Positions 21,939 through 34,398 of a stretch of 64,000 nt of DNA are shown here, piece by piece (the first letter of the stretch is position 1; each line of letters begins with the position of its first letter). The stretch is from Collybia mongolica (lineage: Eukaryota; Basidiomycota; Agaricomycetes; Agaricales; Clitocybaceae): assembly GCA_013420905.1 (NCBI GenBank), contig JAAXNY010000004.1, positions 3,162,001-3,226,000 on the forward strand. Reading direction: 5' to 3'. The notes beneath the pieces are model-generated. The model was not told where the DNA came from, searched no databases, and saw only the letters and a program-made list of their open reading frames with translations. A program made the translations under genes and the position numbers.

Positions 21939-23306
21939 TCAAAGAAATATATAATCATAGAATGATTGGTGATGATGAGGTGGTGAGATGAAACCCCTCT
22001 TATGAGGTGGGTCAAAACGAAGAGGCCTCGATCCTCGACGGAACACCATCCGTGCTGGAGATCGGGAAGGTGAGGATGCAGACCTTCGTTGTTGGTTATT
22101 GCGTTCCCAAACTCGACTACGCATAGATGCTTGGAGGGCAAGTTTTTGTCGAGGTGTCCTATCATTTTCAGACAACAGGACGGGATCGGGAACGAATTCA
22201 GGAGCCAGAGAAAGAGATTCCACACTAACGACTAGACTAGCATCATCCCAGGATTCATCCCCATCGATATCTGAGCCTTCGATGACCGAACAATCATCAC
22301 TGTCAGAAATGTGAACAGGCACATCTTCTGGGACAGCTGAAAGTATAGGGTTAGAAGAAAGGGGAGGTTGCTGTTCGGCATCAGAATCAATTTCTGATAG
22401 GTGGTCAGCATCGCTATCAGGGTGCGACGAGTAATCAAGATCCGTCACGGGGGGCGTGTCCAGTGTAATTGGTACACGATAATCAGGATGGGTGACATTG
22501 GGCCGTAGCAGATAGGTAAGACGGCGCCCTGATACTTCTTTGCCTTACATGACTGGATATGAGCAGGCATTCTGTGCACAAGCAAAGAGATGGGACTGAC
22601 TGAAACTAACAATTTCGTGGTACCGAGCACAACAGTGGACTATATAACGAGCGAATGAGTCGTCTGTGATGGACCAGACTAACTGGAGTGGTGTACGAGA
22701 AACTTCAAAGATTGTTTCGGTCTCTCCAATGAGAGTTCCCATAGTTTGAAAGTCCCCTGCAATCGTATTCCTGGTGTCGGGGGCTAACATTGTACCGCCA
22801 GCCTGCAACCATTCAAGAACCTCATGCTCAATATCACGAACCAAGGCCTCCACTCGAAAGCCGGATTTCCGTAGCTCTCGACGCATGCCTTTGAGGCTGA
22901 GAGAGAAACGCCCTGCATTTGCAGTATTGGGATCACACGCTGGAGTGACAGTTGTTGCGAGCATTGTACTTCGGGGAAGGTACGGTGGAAGAGGCTCGGG
23001 AAAAGTAGGTGTAGTGTGTGGGGTTTGGAGAGCATAATCACTTTTTGCAGCTGTGACGATGTGTGGATTACCCGTAAACCGTGCTAAAATGACATGGTAA
23101 GATTCGAATAGAACCAACAGTGTTCCTTTACCATTGTCTTTACGCCTTACCCATCTCTTGCCTTCATTGAATTCCCTTTTCAGTTTATTTGAAGGTGCTG
23201 TGGGCGATGATAATTGTTGCTTGGGCTGGAGATGTGCGAATCTGCTTGAGAGCCCTGGATTCCGCAGGATGGCCGGAAATGAAAGGGGAGCTGGGGAGTC
23301 TGCCAT
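21939..23306 (-). CDS. R3H-domain protein (R3H-associated N-terminal type)
   Basis: Likely single-stranded nucleic-acid-binding protein. Start at 23306 (MADSPAPLSFPAILRNPGLS). The first exon carries a basic NKLKREFNEGKRWVRRKDNG and a central block (GMRRELRKSGFRVEALVRDIE) of the fungal R3H-associated type. Then ITDDSFARYIVHCCARYHEIVSFS is joined by splicing to GRRLTYLLRPNV, carrying the R-x3-H signature and the typical end of R3H domains. The C-terminal third is acidic (SDSDDCSVIEGSDIDGDESW) followed by a basic, Arg/Ser-rich tail ending SFYDYIFL. Biological role unknown; related fungal proteins are mostly uncharacterised. Confidence 0.7.
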
Positions 23307-23598
23307 ACTAATGTGTTTTAACTTTCGGTTAGAACAAGGATAACAATATGAAGGAGATGAAGGAGAAGTCCTCGGATTCAAGCGCGAAGAGTGGAGTCAA
23401 AGTGCACCCTCTAATCTAATCTGACACAAAATCAATACATCTACTAATATTTTTACTAGTTCAAAGGTTATTGTAGATAGCTAGACTAGAATGATTATAT
23501 CATATGCTACTAGGTCATTTATGTAAAAACCACTGTATGGAATAGTCCATCATCAAGAAGTCACTCTCTCCAGTCTGTAGCTGTAAATCTGAATAGGG

Positions 23599-24726
23599 TT
23601 ATGTTACTGGGAAGAGGGTATCAACCATTTGGGCAAACTGTTTGTAGAGCATGCTGATTGGTGGTTCCAAGGCAGGTAGATCACGCATGGGCTGTGGTCG
23701 TGAAACATCCACAGCTAGATTTTCAGGCCGGCACCACACCACCAAGTCCTGGAATTCGTACGGCACATCCTCCGAGAATCTGACAGATGGAATATCCTCA
23801 AAGTCAGGAAGATTCAAATCCATTGAGTCCTTGTCAATGTTTCCATCCACAGCCTTCTGTTTCTCCTGTGTCAGAATTTGCCTTTGGACTTGCTTTCGTG
23901 GTGAAACTGTTGAAGAGGATGATGGGTGACGATCTTGACGAAATGCAGAAGGTGTTATTGACTGGGTCAGAATGCATCCAGGATCAACCTCAGCTGGCAG
24001 TGAGGGCGGAGGCAGAATCATTTTTGGAGAGAAAGGTTGCCACAAAGGCCGCAGGGTGTCTGATGGAAGATTAATGGCTATGTTGTTTAGATGTGAATGC
24101 TCTTGAAGGAAGTGATCAACAAGCTGATTGAGGCGGTGGCCATTAGCTGATCTGTAGCAGCCTTATAAGGTACAAAGCTGTACATTAGAACAAGCCAAAC
24201 CAGGAGACAGTTTCAGCCAACCATTAATAGGGCATGGAAGCGAAATTCGAGGCATGTGTGCATTTTTAATGTGCTCTTGAAGCACCTCAATTGAGGTATG
24301 GGATCGAACATTACACCTTGGTAAATTGCATGTGCTTCCAGAAGCCTGAAAAGGGTTACAAGTATGAGCAGCCAAACTTATGGGATGCATAGAAAGTACA
24401 ATTACCTGTTTCCTCTGGATATGGCCATGACGAAGATAATGCTAAGGAAAGAATAAAACAGTGCTTAGACGGGCATGGGAAGGACTCGAAATGGTAGTGT
24501 TTGTGACAATTGAGGAAGGGTCAATGTGAGATCAAGTTTGATCTCACAATGGGCTGGGAGTGAGAATGGAAACCATACAACATACCTTTCTTAGCAACTC
24601 CCAACAACCAAGTTGGACTGGGCACTGTTCACGACCCAGGAGCCATTCACATTGTCTGGGGAAGACTGTGTTTTTTGCAAGCTCAACAATACTCTCTGCA
24701 GATAGTGTGACTGTCGAAGCTTGCAT
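23599..24726 (-). CDS. C2H2-like zinc-finger protein, mushroom-type family
   Basis: Reading from 24726, exons give CEWLLGREQCPVQLGCWELLRK, then HYLRHGHIQRKQ, then CNLPRCNVRSHTSIEVLQEHIKNAHM, and a last large exon (LWQPFSPKMILPPPSLPAE ... MLYKQFAQMVDTLFPVT). The C-x4-C...H-x-H pattern repeats twice, as in degenerate C2H2 fingers common in expanded Agaricomycete families. Exon joins between about 24150 and 24200 and the exact start are uncertain. A nuclear DNA- or RNA-binding role is an inference. It lies in the same orientation as the R3H gene, 292 bp upstream of it. Confidence 0.5.
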
Positions 24727-25113
24727 AACATGCTATGCTTCCCCAAGAGTACTGCCACTAATAGACTACAGTCGGAATCCGCTAAGGAGTGTACTCTGCC
24801 TCAGGTGTCTTTTGGAGGAGAATGTGTGTTGAACACAGTAACAGGTAGCACAACGCAAATAATTTCGAATTGTCTTACGTAATCCTGGTGTATAAAACGT
24901 GAGTGTGAAGAACAATCTCAATTCATTCTCAGAATAACGGACATTACTGATGACTGATACTACAGTCCGCCTCTACGCAAGTAGTCAGGCAAAAGGCAAA
25001 CAGAGTGCCGGTCCAGCAATCTACTTATCCCGTAAGTGTGTAAAACGAAGTAGGTACATTATAGCGAATTAGAACTAATGGGGCGGGGAGAGGGGTAGGT
25101 ACATGACACGAAA

Positions 25114-25489
25114 GTCCGATAACATCTAAAGGATACATTGATTTTGGTCCGAGTTAGTTGTCCGTATTGAACTAGAAGATGGTGTCCGAGTCCGAGTGTT
25201 CGTATTCGAAATAAAGTGTCCAATGTCATGAGATAACGTAAAAAAAACGTCGTAAGGAGCGTGAAAGCATCTGCGTGGTAAGTCCATAAGTCCGAAAATC
25301 CGGCACAACTAGATGGGCCGGGATGAAGGTATAAGTCCGAGTCATGCAATAACGTCCAAAGGAAAACTATCCAAAAAGGCCGTGAAACGTGTCCGATTGT
25401 ATGAAAGTCCATAGTGTCCGGAGAGGGGTCGGTAAAGGTATAAATCAAGTCCGAATGTTGTTCATGAGATGCAATGTAATCATAGTCCG
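25114..25489. repeat. Cluster of dispersed GTCCG motifs
   Basis: The pentamer GTCCG, always on the plus strand, starts at 25114, 25147, 25160, 25184, 25190, 25290, 25335, 25391, 25416, 25449 and 25485, and GTCCA variants start at 25218, 25282, 25354 and 25407. Chance predicts well under one GTCCG in this length. Spacing is irregular and all three frames are hit, so it is not a coding repeat. It lies just downstream (in gene sense) of the Zn2Cys6 regulator. Confidence 0.8.
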
Positions 25490-25533
25490 GCGAGTTTTTT
25501 CTGATTTTTCGATGCCGCAATGGCTGTCAGACA

Positions 25534-27701
25534 TCAGTGCCGGCATCCAATGTTGAGGAGAGGCCCGCACATACCGACAATTGGCATGCGCGGACTGAGG
25601 GTAGTCATAGCGTAGAGAATAGTGGTGATTTGATTCCGCACGTCTGTAGTGTCGACGAGTGGCCACGAACTTTTCCGGGTCTCAAGTTCCACCATTAAAG
25701 TATCTGCAACGAAGGACCAACACGGCTAGCAGAAATGTGAGATCGTGGCGGCATCGATAAGAGGAAAGTTCATACACCAATAATGGGATCCAAGAAATTA
25801 AAATCCCTCTCTGCGATGTGCTTAATAACGGAAACACACGCCCTTGCTGCTTGAGAACACTTGGTGAACATTGTGGCACTGTCCTTGATGAATGGCCGAT
25901 ACAACTGAACAGACGCTGTATATGCGAGAGTGTGAGCCGCAAGCAATACATGCTTGTCTTCAAACATAACAGCATCCAACTGGCCAAGAGGAATCAAAGT
26001 CGTTATAAACTGTGCGATTGTGGTTTCGAGAGCGCGGATGTCCTCAAGTAATCGTGCCGATGGTTTCAGCCCTGTGCGCAAAAGTTAGAAGGGAATCCCC
26101 AACTAGCAAGCGCGGGCCTACTTGTGTCCCAACTCGTGGATAGCTGGTCAGCACGAGAAAAAAGGGCAGAAGCTTTCACTCGCAAAGCCTGTGAAGAAAA
26201 GCTGCTAGTAGATATTTCACCTTCAAAGAATGCCCGAATAGTCTGTTGGGGAGGTCCAGCATCGATATGTCCCTAGAAGCCAGGCATGAGGCACGCAACT
26301 CTAGTGTAAGTTTTTATCATCCTACCGCTTCGTATTCCGCAATGTCCTGTGGCCATGGGCAGTTGATCGATTGTTGAATGTTCAGACCATCTGGTATGAC
26401 AGTGGGTTTGCGGAGAATAACAGACCAACACCGATCTAGATTGTACACCTGCCAAAACGCCAGGATGCGTTCGCCTTCTTTGACACCGGTTCTCAAGGGC
26501 TTCAGGTCGAATGATTCTGCGGGATCGGCAGGCCACTGTTGTTCTTCATGAGAAGCCTTGAGATGAAGTCCACATTGAACGGCGAGTGCGGCGGCAGCGC
26601 TAGCATGGTAGCTTCCTTCCAGGATGCGGCCGTTGGCAAGGAAGTACATTGACAATAGACAAGAACCTTGGATGATATCGGTGACCTTTTCCCCAAGCCT
26701 GATCCCATCTCGAAGAGCATCGAGCGCAAGCCCCAGATAGTGTTCTTCATGTTGGCAGAGTGGCTCAGGTCGGGAAATGAAGCATGCCCACATATATATG
26801 GCGTTCATGAGGACAGGATGACGTTGTTTTTCTTCGGGAAGGGTAAGAGAGTCCAAAATCCAGCCCATGTGGAGATCGAGTCCACATTGACGACGATGAG
26901 GGGAGAAGATGTCCAGCCTTGAAGGAGATTGGTTAGACAGCAGCAGAAGATGTGATGCTGAATAGAAGAACTTACAGCATGCGCGCAAGTTCAAGCGGCG
27001 GTTGATACCGTGTTTGATGCTCGTCAAAGAATATCTCAGGGATGAATGGCGAAAGGGAAGGAGAAGGGATGCCCTGAAACACAAAGATCAAATCACACGA
27101 GAGGCGCCCGAGACAAATGATGCTTACTTGACACCAAGAGGGATCCGGCGAGGTGGGAGAATCTGGGCCGAACGCGATGGGAGGGCCGCAGTTAAAGGAG
27201 TATACGGTACACATACCTGAGGGGAAAGGAGAGTGAGATGCTGAGAAGGATGTGTCGCCTGGTGAACTGAAAGACGACGATGATGAGCCCGAGCGCGAAT
27301 GCGCGTGAGGATCGTATAGTGTGACAGCAGGAGATATATATTCGGGATCCTCGAGCTCTCGAATCCTTTGTTCTAATCGGAGTATGTTTTCACGAAGGAG
27401 TTGCGTCCTAGTTTTTCCCTTCCCGTCGTCGTATTCGCAAGCGTCGCCCTTCTTTGCGCGTACACATTGCTGGCACGAAGGCTTACTTCCATCGCATCTC
27501 TGGGAAGGAAGTCAGGGGGTATGTGTGACAATAGTGGAAGATGATACTGACCATTTTGCGCTTTCTGGACGGAGGAGAGACAAAGTGAGTGGTCGGAAGG
27601 GAATGGCGGTGAGGAGCCAAGACATACCTGCACCGCAAACACGCTTTACCCCGTTGAAGGGTGCCATGCAAACCAGTGTCCTGGGGAGCCTTATTGGCCA
27701 T
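25534..27701 (-). CDS. Zn2Cys6 transcription factor with fungal-specific TF domain
   Basis: Nuclear regulator. The start at 27701 gives MANKAPQDTGLHGTLQRGKA and the binuclear cluster CLRCRKRKMRCDGSKPSCQQC...CEYDD, split by two introns, followed by a linker and a coiled coil (TRTQLLRENILRLEQRIREL). A Ser-rich segment leads to the middle-homology domain: PVLMNAIYMWACFISRPEPL, LGLALDALRDGIRLGEKVTD, IIQGSCLLSMYFLANGR, ILAFWQVYNLDRCWSVILRK and CPWPQDIAEYE. The C-terminus includes FLDPIIGPCWSFVADTLMVE and ends LLNIGCRH with TGA at 25534-25536. Target genes cannot be inferred; no biosynthetic cluster surrounds it. Confidence 0.85.
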
Positions 27702-29522
27702 TACGAATATGGAAAATATATATATAAAAAAAGGTAAAAAAAAAAAAAAAAAGTAGCGAGACAAGACGGATGAGCGGACTGAATAGGAGTTGTGTGCGAA
27801 AGGAAGGGGAGGGAAGGCCGAGTGGGCAGGATAGACCTGACGAGAAGAGGATATTAAGACACGGAAAGGCGATGCATGGAAGGTGAAGGGGAGAAAAAAG
27901 AGCAGCAGGACTTGGGCCTGAAACAGGTTCAACAGAGTCTCATATTATACGACCCGGCTTGAGTGTTTTACCCAAATCACAGCCGCCGATGTACACGGCA
28001 AACTCAGATCTCTCGGTTAGATCCGTACGTACGTATCCTCGACCACTCGCTCTCTCGTCGCTCTTTTTTCTTTTATCGTCTTGCCAACCCAATCCAACCC
28101 CTACACATATATACACACACACATGGCCATTCAAACCCGCTGAACCGTTCTACCCCTCCGGTCCGGACAAGTCAAACCACGGCCAACTATCACCATCTCC
28201 TGAACTTTTCCTATCCGAGACTTGGTCACGATGATCTGTGCCATCAAAACATCAATAAGACAACTAACAACTCGGGTTTGCTATGTCCTACTGCGCAATC
28301 ACCCTGCGCAATATCAGGCAATATCTCCCATACCCGTCTGATCCTAGAGTCCACTGTCTTGTTCTCCTTCAAGGCGTTTTCCCGATTTTTTTCAGTCTAC
28401 CTATGTGCATAGTCGTAATTCGTCTTGATCACCGGAATGCCAGGCACAACTCTCTATCCGAAATCAAAATTGCCGAGGCACAGAAATGACGCATGCGCTA
28501 CCCGGGAACATGGTTCGTTTATGCACATATGTAGCGGATAATCCAGAGTGTATTATTTGCAACAAGGACCTCCTGAGCCGGTTGTCGAACTACTACATGG
28601 GCAAGGTTCAGAGCTTTGATCACCCTTTTCAAAGTCGCTAAGTTAGTGTCCACACCTTTGAACATCAGGAAGCTGGGGTTCCACCCAGTCATGATGCTTC
28701 GAATCTGGAGGCGTGGTCGCTCTGACGAGCCGCTTATCTCCATAGTGCATTCCGATCCTTACCTACGAGCCTTACTGCGCAAATACATATGAGCGCTGAC
28801 GTTCGACGAGCCCACGTTATGTAAATCAAACCAATGAACAAATCACTATGGTACCTTGGGGTCAACCTTGTTGAGCTCGATGGTCGATCACGATTTGCTG
28901 AAAAGAAAAAAGAAAATTACTGCATTGGGGTATTCCCCCTTGCTTACCGCGCGTCGCGCAATGGCCCCGGTTCAATGCATCCTGACCTTTCCGTAAGTAT
29001 CATCAAATTAGAGTGAAAGCGTGATCGCTCAACATTCGACAGTTCGAGAGCAACCACGTGGATGCACACATGGGTCGCTGTTTCTGCCGTCGTTCCGGAG
29101 TCTCGAGCTCAATCTGTCACCCCCGAATCCTTCTCACAGCTGTCAAAGCTTTTAGCACGTTGATATATAGATAAAATGGTTGTCATCGATATCATTGTTC
29201 ATAGTTGGGTCGGGAGATTCGACGTCCGTCCCCATCCATCAATGCTAAAAGTCGGAACCGAGGGTAAGTAGACCCATGGGTTCTAACTTCATAGGAAGTC
29301 GAAGTTTACGGCTCAATGAGCGCAGCGGAAAGGTCTGCATGAAATACCGCAAAAAGCTTACAACCACATCAGACATCCAGGGGTATCATAAATACACAGT
29401 CGCAGGAAATGCGTGCAATAATGTAAAACTAACATGTCCACTTTTCCCGCCAACTTCCAGCTATGTTTGTCAGCTTTCTGTCCAGAGGCAGGAAGAACAA
29501 AATGTCTTATAGTCGACGCACA
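27702..29522. other. Gene-poor gap of 1.8 kb
   Basis: The first part should be the promoter and 5' leader of the Zn2Cys6 gene, including a 17-A run at 27736-27752 and a strongly C/T-rich strand from about 27960 to 28230. From 28500 to 29520 only short frames occur (the best are minus 28519-28743 and plus 29276-29512), none with a recognisable domain or joinable exons. I see no gene and no transposon ends. Confidence 0.5.
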
Positions 29523-32500
29523 TTAGAAGGCTCCATTCAATCCGCCACCAACTATCGAGTTTGAGTGTGATCGAGCATACTGCGCAGAGTGACCCAGTTG
29601 GTGTTGTCGCTGATCCTGCTGTTGCTCGTTCTGCAGCTTTTTTTCTCGTGCATGAGCCTGGCGAACGTAAGCATACCGCTGAAAGTGATTCAGCGCTTGC
29701 AAAAATAATACGCCGACCTGATCGTGAATGTTAATGCAAACAATGCTATGTCGTCAAGGCAAAATACACACAGGATAGACACGAAGCTGATTAAAAAGGT
29801 CCACCGTGGCTTCTCGTACAGCTTCTTTTTGGTGGAAGAGTCCAAATGCTAATTGCATGAGCCCGCCACCATGTGGTGTCAGGTATGCGAGGAGCTGTGT
29901 GAACTTGTCAAAACCAGGCCAAAAAAGGACCGAAGACCATATACCTCAACGATCTGTTCATAGGACTTGACATTGTCCGCCAGAGTACGCATGATGATGG
30001 TAATCTCCATGTCCAACATATTTTTCGCATGTCGCAGGCGAAAAAGTTGGTGGAGGACATCGAACCCTTTTATAGCACTATTGGCTTGTAATTTCGCCCA
30101 GTCCTATTTTTCCCACTTATCATCCGAGAATGGGATAAGGGAAAAAGTCATACCAGCACGCAATAATGGTAGCTGTTGGTTTTTCGCCATGCTTCGATCC
30201 GCTGTGCATTTGCGGAGAGCTCTCTTGTGCATGTTGCATCGTCGACGAACGCGATCCCGCTTCCAAGCTGTGGTATCCGGCCCGGTGTCTCCGTGAATCC
30301 CAAGCTTTGGAAGCCGAATTTTGTAGACCCGTTGACCTCTTCCTCGTATCGTGAAGCGAGACGTACGAAGCGAGTGACGTATTCTGTGAAACGCATTCTC
30401 ACCAGGCTTTCGCCAAAATGATCTTCAATAGCGGCCCGGATCTGAGCAAATGAACTATAAGTTCAGACACCGGTTGGCATATGGAAAACACCGACGTCGT
30501 CAATGAAAACTTTATCGGCGTTGTTGTCGGATTTTGCAGTGAAATCACTCTTCGTCCCGTCTTTAGTCATGAGACGCCCAATGTCATCCTCACTACTGAT
30601 GGAAGACTCGGCCTTTAAGGTGCCGGTTCGAGTAATCAGAGGCGCAACAAGTCCTGGGTTAGAAGTGACAGGATACGTGGTAAGGATGTCCTTAGCCACA
30701 GTAACTGTTCCGGCACCAATCACCAATAGAAGGTCCCAAGCCCGCGAAGTCTGGAAAATCGGATTGGTCACCCCTGCTATATACGCTGGACTTTATAGAG
30801 CAGAAGTCAACACCACCAACAAGGTCGGCCTGTCAAGATTGCTCACACGGATTCCCATTCATCCCTATTGTTGAGGTTTGCGTAAGGGAACGAACGTTCA
30901 ATGAAGCCTCTCAGAACTGCTCCACAACCCGAGCCGAGTGCACACGCCGAAAGTACAAAGCTCGACACTTCGCCTGCAGGCCGCCGGTGACCTAGGAAAA
31001 TGATGCGCTTTCCGGTTATCAGCGCATTAAACAGAATTATGATGGGGTGTGTTTGGGGCCCATTAGTGTGGAGGTGAGGATGTTGAGGGCCCAGGACTGA
31101 CGGATGCGACGAGAACTCCTTTATGAGCGTGATCAGAGAGTACTGAAGGAATGACTATCAGGTTCGCGGGGTACTGTATGAAGCTAAATACTCACGTCAC
31201 CAACTTCCTCAGAAAACGTCGATAAAGGCATCTTAATTGGAAGTTGGTGATCTTTATAAGCTACGGATGTGTGGTAGAAATGAGTATCTTTGCCCATCCC
31301 TGAGCGGAGGTGCGGATCGTGATATGAATGTGTCGCATTTGCCGGTGGCCTGGGCACTGGGTCCCGAGAGTGTGCATGGGACGAAGAAGACGAGGCATCA
31401 GTTGATCTTCGTTTCCGAGTGGTTGTTGAGGATCCAACGAGTGTGTTGCTGCCCACCAGAGAGACTACGCTGCTGGTATCCCCACTCAAATCTTTTGAGG
31501 CCACAGGAGGAAGATCAAGGCCACTTTCATCTCCTACCCAAACCGCGCTTCCACCAAGGGAAAACGATGAATCAGAGGGCGAATTCTGACCATGGCTTGT
31601 TGATTGCACCGACACTGTGCCTTCAGACTCAAGGAAGTCACGCCGTGGAGCGGCATCTCTTTCACGCACTCTAGGCTCGTCCTGGGTTCTCTCCCGATGG
31701 CGTGACAATATCCCTTCCTCAAAACTTGAATATGATTCTCCAGAATTAGTAGACTTATGTTGTAACATTGATTTTGAGCCAAGTCCAGGGTTGCTGCTAT
31801 TCCAGTTCTGTTGCGGTCCCAAATGTGCAAATTTCTCGACAAATATGTCTTTTCTTTCAGAAGCACGCATCACCATTTTTTCCTGCCTAGTGAGTAGGGG
31901 AGCTGGAGATAGATCCATCGAGTTCACCGCGTCAAAGAGCCGAGCGAGACAGTCTTGCGACGGATCGGAGAAGTAGTCATCGAGCGCCATTAATAAGAAA
32001 GGCTGTGGAGGTGTCAACTAACAGGATTGCTAGAAGCTTGGAAGTATCACCTTGAAAATCTGAATGAATGGGTGTCGTGTACAAATAGCAAGCGCAAGTA
32101 CCTGGGCACCTCTATGGAAGAAGGTAAGGTTTTCTAATTCAGGCATATTTCAGTCACATACCGCGATAAAGTTTTATCGTGTTTTGTTCGAACCAAGTTC
32201 AAAACGCAGAGTAGATCGGGTTTGTCGTCTGGATTATCATCTTCCTCCCCAGGAAGGCCGACCGCTTTAACCTCTGGCGTGTCCAGAGCGAGGACAGGAG
32301 ATATCGTATTGAACGGAGTCTGGTTAAGGAAGAATATCGTCCAATCGTCAAGCTGAGTCTCAGCTCCATCGGGAAGCATCGACATGGCAAGTACCCTGAA
32401 CGCAGGTCAGTGACAGAAAATTTCACCGAGGACTGTTGTTTTGCACCCTTCGTCCACACCTAATGGTTGCGGAAACTGGTATTTCAGCTGTGCTCCCTCA

Positions 32501-32556
32501 AAGATGTGAAACTCGGCAAGAAGAACAAAGGAGCAATGGTTTCCGTTGCTGCTCAT
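29523..32556 (-). CDS. afi1: Afi1-like DENN/SPA-domain protein (Arf-interacting, polarity)
   Basis: Cytoplasmic trafficking protein related to yeast Afi1, which binds the GTPase Arf3 and helps to maintain polarised growth. The start at 32556 gives [20 protein letters not shown], then [20 protein letters not shown] and [20 protein letters not shown], the Afi1 docking/DENN N-terminal lobe. A long Ser-rich insert (about residues 190-400) is followed by the SPA region: [40 protein letters not shown], the [15 protein letters not shown] strand, and a helical C-terminal part ending [13 protein letters not shown] (TAA 29523-29525). Many introns; joins after about 30450 were only partly traced. RPS0 lies upstream in the same orientation with 207 bp between them. 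Confidence 0.8.
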
Positions 32557-32763
32557 AGCGACGGGACACAAACGAAAGAGCAGCGTGAATCGGTGTGTGT
32601 TGAGACGTTAAGCCTACAGAACAAATTCTTGAAGTTGTGTAGGTACTTTGCGTTCAATATCTTACGTAACAACGATCTTGGGCAGATTGAACTCAAAAAG
32701 CTTTTCACGAGATTTGTGACTTTAAAACACGCTAATGACACTGCATACATGAAATCTAGGAAA

Positions 32764-33773
32764 TTAATCCCATCCACCTGTGCCAGTCGTTGCGGGGACG
32801 TCGGCACCCCAGCTACCAGCAGCACCAGTGGGCTCAGCGGACCAGTCCGTGGGCCCTGAAGCGGGGTCTGCGGCCCAGTCAAGAGCACCTGAAAGAGGGC
32901 ATGGGGTTGAGTAAGTCGAAACGTATTTAAAGACATACCTCCGTCCTGAGCAACTAAAGCGGGGTTAACCCCTCCAGCTTGAGGGGCGCCTGATACGTCC
33001 CACTCAGTTACTGGCGCGTTATCACCCTCGGTTCCTTGTTGGGCAGCGAGTTTGGCAGCAGCTTCTTCCGCTTGTTGCTTCTCAACCTCCTCAGGATCTC
33101 TGTAGAAGAACATGTCGACCATGACATTCCAGCCATCGCTAGTACGAGGGATGGTTCCCCGGAGTCTCAGGACCTCTCGTGCGAGCAACCACCAAATAAG
33201 ACCGATCGAATGTCTTGTTTTGTTATTTGTAGGGATGGCGACATCGACAAATTGGAGAGGTGCGTCAGTGTCACAAAGAGCAATGACGGGGATGTTGACG
33301 TATGAGGCCTCACGGATGGCCTGATGATCTACGCGAGGGTCGGTTACGACGATGAGACGGGGCTCTTTGAACGATCGGGTAATGTAGTTCGTGAAGGAAC
33401 CGGGAGTGAAACGGCCAGCGATAGCTTGTGCACCGGTATTCGCAGCATATTTAAGGACAGCACGGTGTCCGTAGGGGCGCGCAGAAATTACGCACACGTC
33501 GTTGGGGTTTTCAACAGCAGCGATCACACGAGCGGCAAGGACAAGCTTCTCCCATGTTTTTCCAATGTTCAAGATGTGAATTCCTGGACGCGTGTGTTAA
33601 ATTACACTCCCTTGTTTGGAGGCTCTGTCAAACGCACCATCGGTCCTTCTTTTCCAGACATAAGGCTTCATTTGCTTATCGCAGTTTTTTGTGCCGATGT
33701 GGCATTGAGCAGCCAACAGAAGTTTGATTTCGTCCTCGGTAGCACTTAAAACGGATGGTAGTTTCGACGCCAT
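32764..33773 (-). CDS. rps0: Small ribosomal subunit protein uS2 (RPS0/RPSA)
   Basis: Cytosolic 40S subunit protein needed for 18S rRNA maturation. Start at 33773: [20 protein letters not shown], then [20 protein letters not shown], a 54-nt intron, and [20 protein letters not shown]. The long second coding exon contains [60 protein letters not shown] and [17 protein letters not shown], all near-invariant in uS2. A last intron (about 32891-32939) leads to the acidic, Trp-rich tail with repeated DWS/DWA-type motifs ending GTGGWD (TAA 32764-32766). About 290 residues, the normal size. Divergent from CTR9. Confidence 0.96.
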
Positions 33774-34398
33774 GTTTGCAAGGTAACCTAAGATCTGTCA
33801 ACATCCAAGACTAATAACAATCATCCACCCCCGAACTTGCGCGATTTTGCTCGTTCTTGTTCGTACGGGCTTTTACATCAGAAAAGGGGTACATACCGTG
33901 AAGTCTCGGGGTGAGATGTCGGCTTGGACGACGTTCACGCTCGGTTTTGGTGGATTTAACGGTTGCGGAGGTCGTTTGCAAAGCTTGTCCGGTTGGGTCA
34001 TATGATTTTCCCACGCCCGGAAACTGTTGCTTTACCAATATGCTCTGGGTCCGTATTGCAGTCGGGCTTTCATTAACGTCGCGTCACGTTCCGGAACTAT
34101 GGTCATGTATTATCTTCTCTGTTCGTCTTAGGTACCAAAAGCACCTCCCCCCGGCCTGAGCATCTCAAATTATAAGGATTATTACTGCGGTATTGGGAGT
34201 AAATGGGCCTAAGCGTGCAGGTATACAAGGACAAACAAGCGCGCCTTGAACATCAAGGCTTGAAGTTTCGGCGGGAAGCTTCTGACCCTTCGCTGGGCGT
34301 TTGTGTTTTAAACACAAAATACGCTTTATTGTCTTACAAAGCTATCACATCTGCAGGTACATCTGGACGGCATCGGTAATACCAATACCAGCATACAT
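33774..34398. promoter_or_regulatory. Divergent promoter region of RPS0 and CTR9
   Basis: The 625-bp spacer lies between the start codons of a ribosomal protein gene (-) and a Paf1-complex gene (+). No frame with conserved content is seen. A 5' untranslated intron of RPS0, common in fungal ribosomal genes, could lie here but cannot be fixed by eye. Confidence 0.45.

Noticed and set aside
25059..25520. 153-codon minus-strand frame across the GTCCG-rich segment
   Set aside because: The motif occurs in all three frames, so selection on protein sequence is unlikely; no domain seen.
27959..28489. Plus-strand frames of 68-149 codons in the C/T-rich leader of the Zn2Cys6 gene
   Set aside because: Two long frames overlap in different registers over the same biased sequence; no conserved content.
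32467..32859. 130-codon plus-strand frame
   Set aside because: Antisense to the start of AFI1 and the end of RPS0, both firmly supported.
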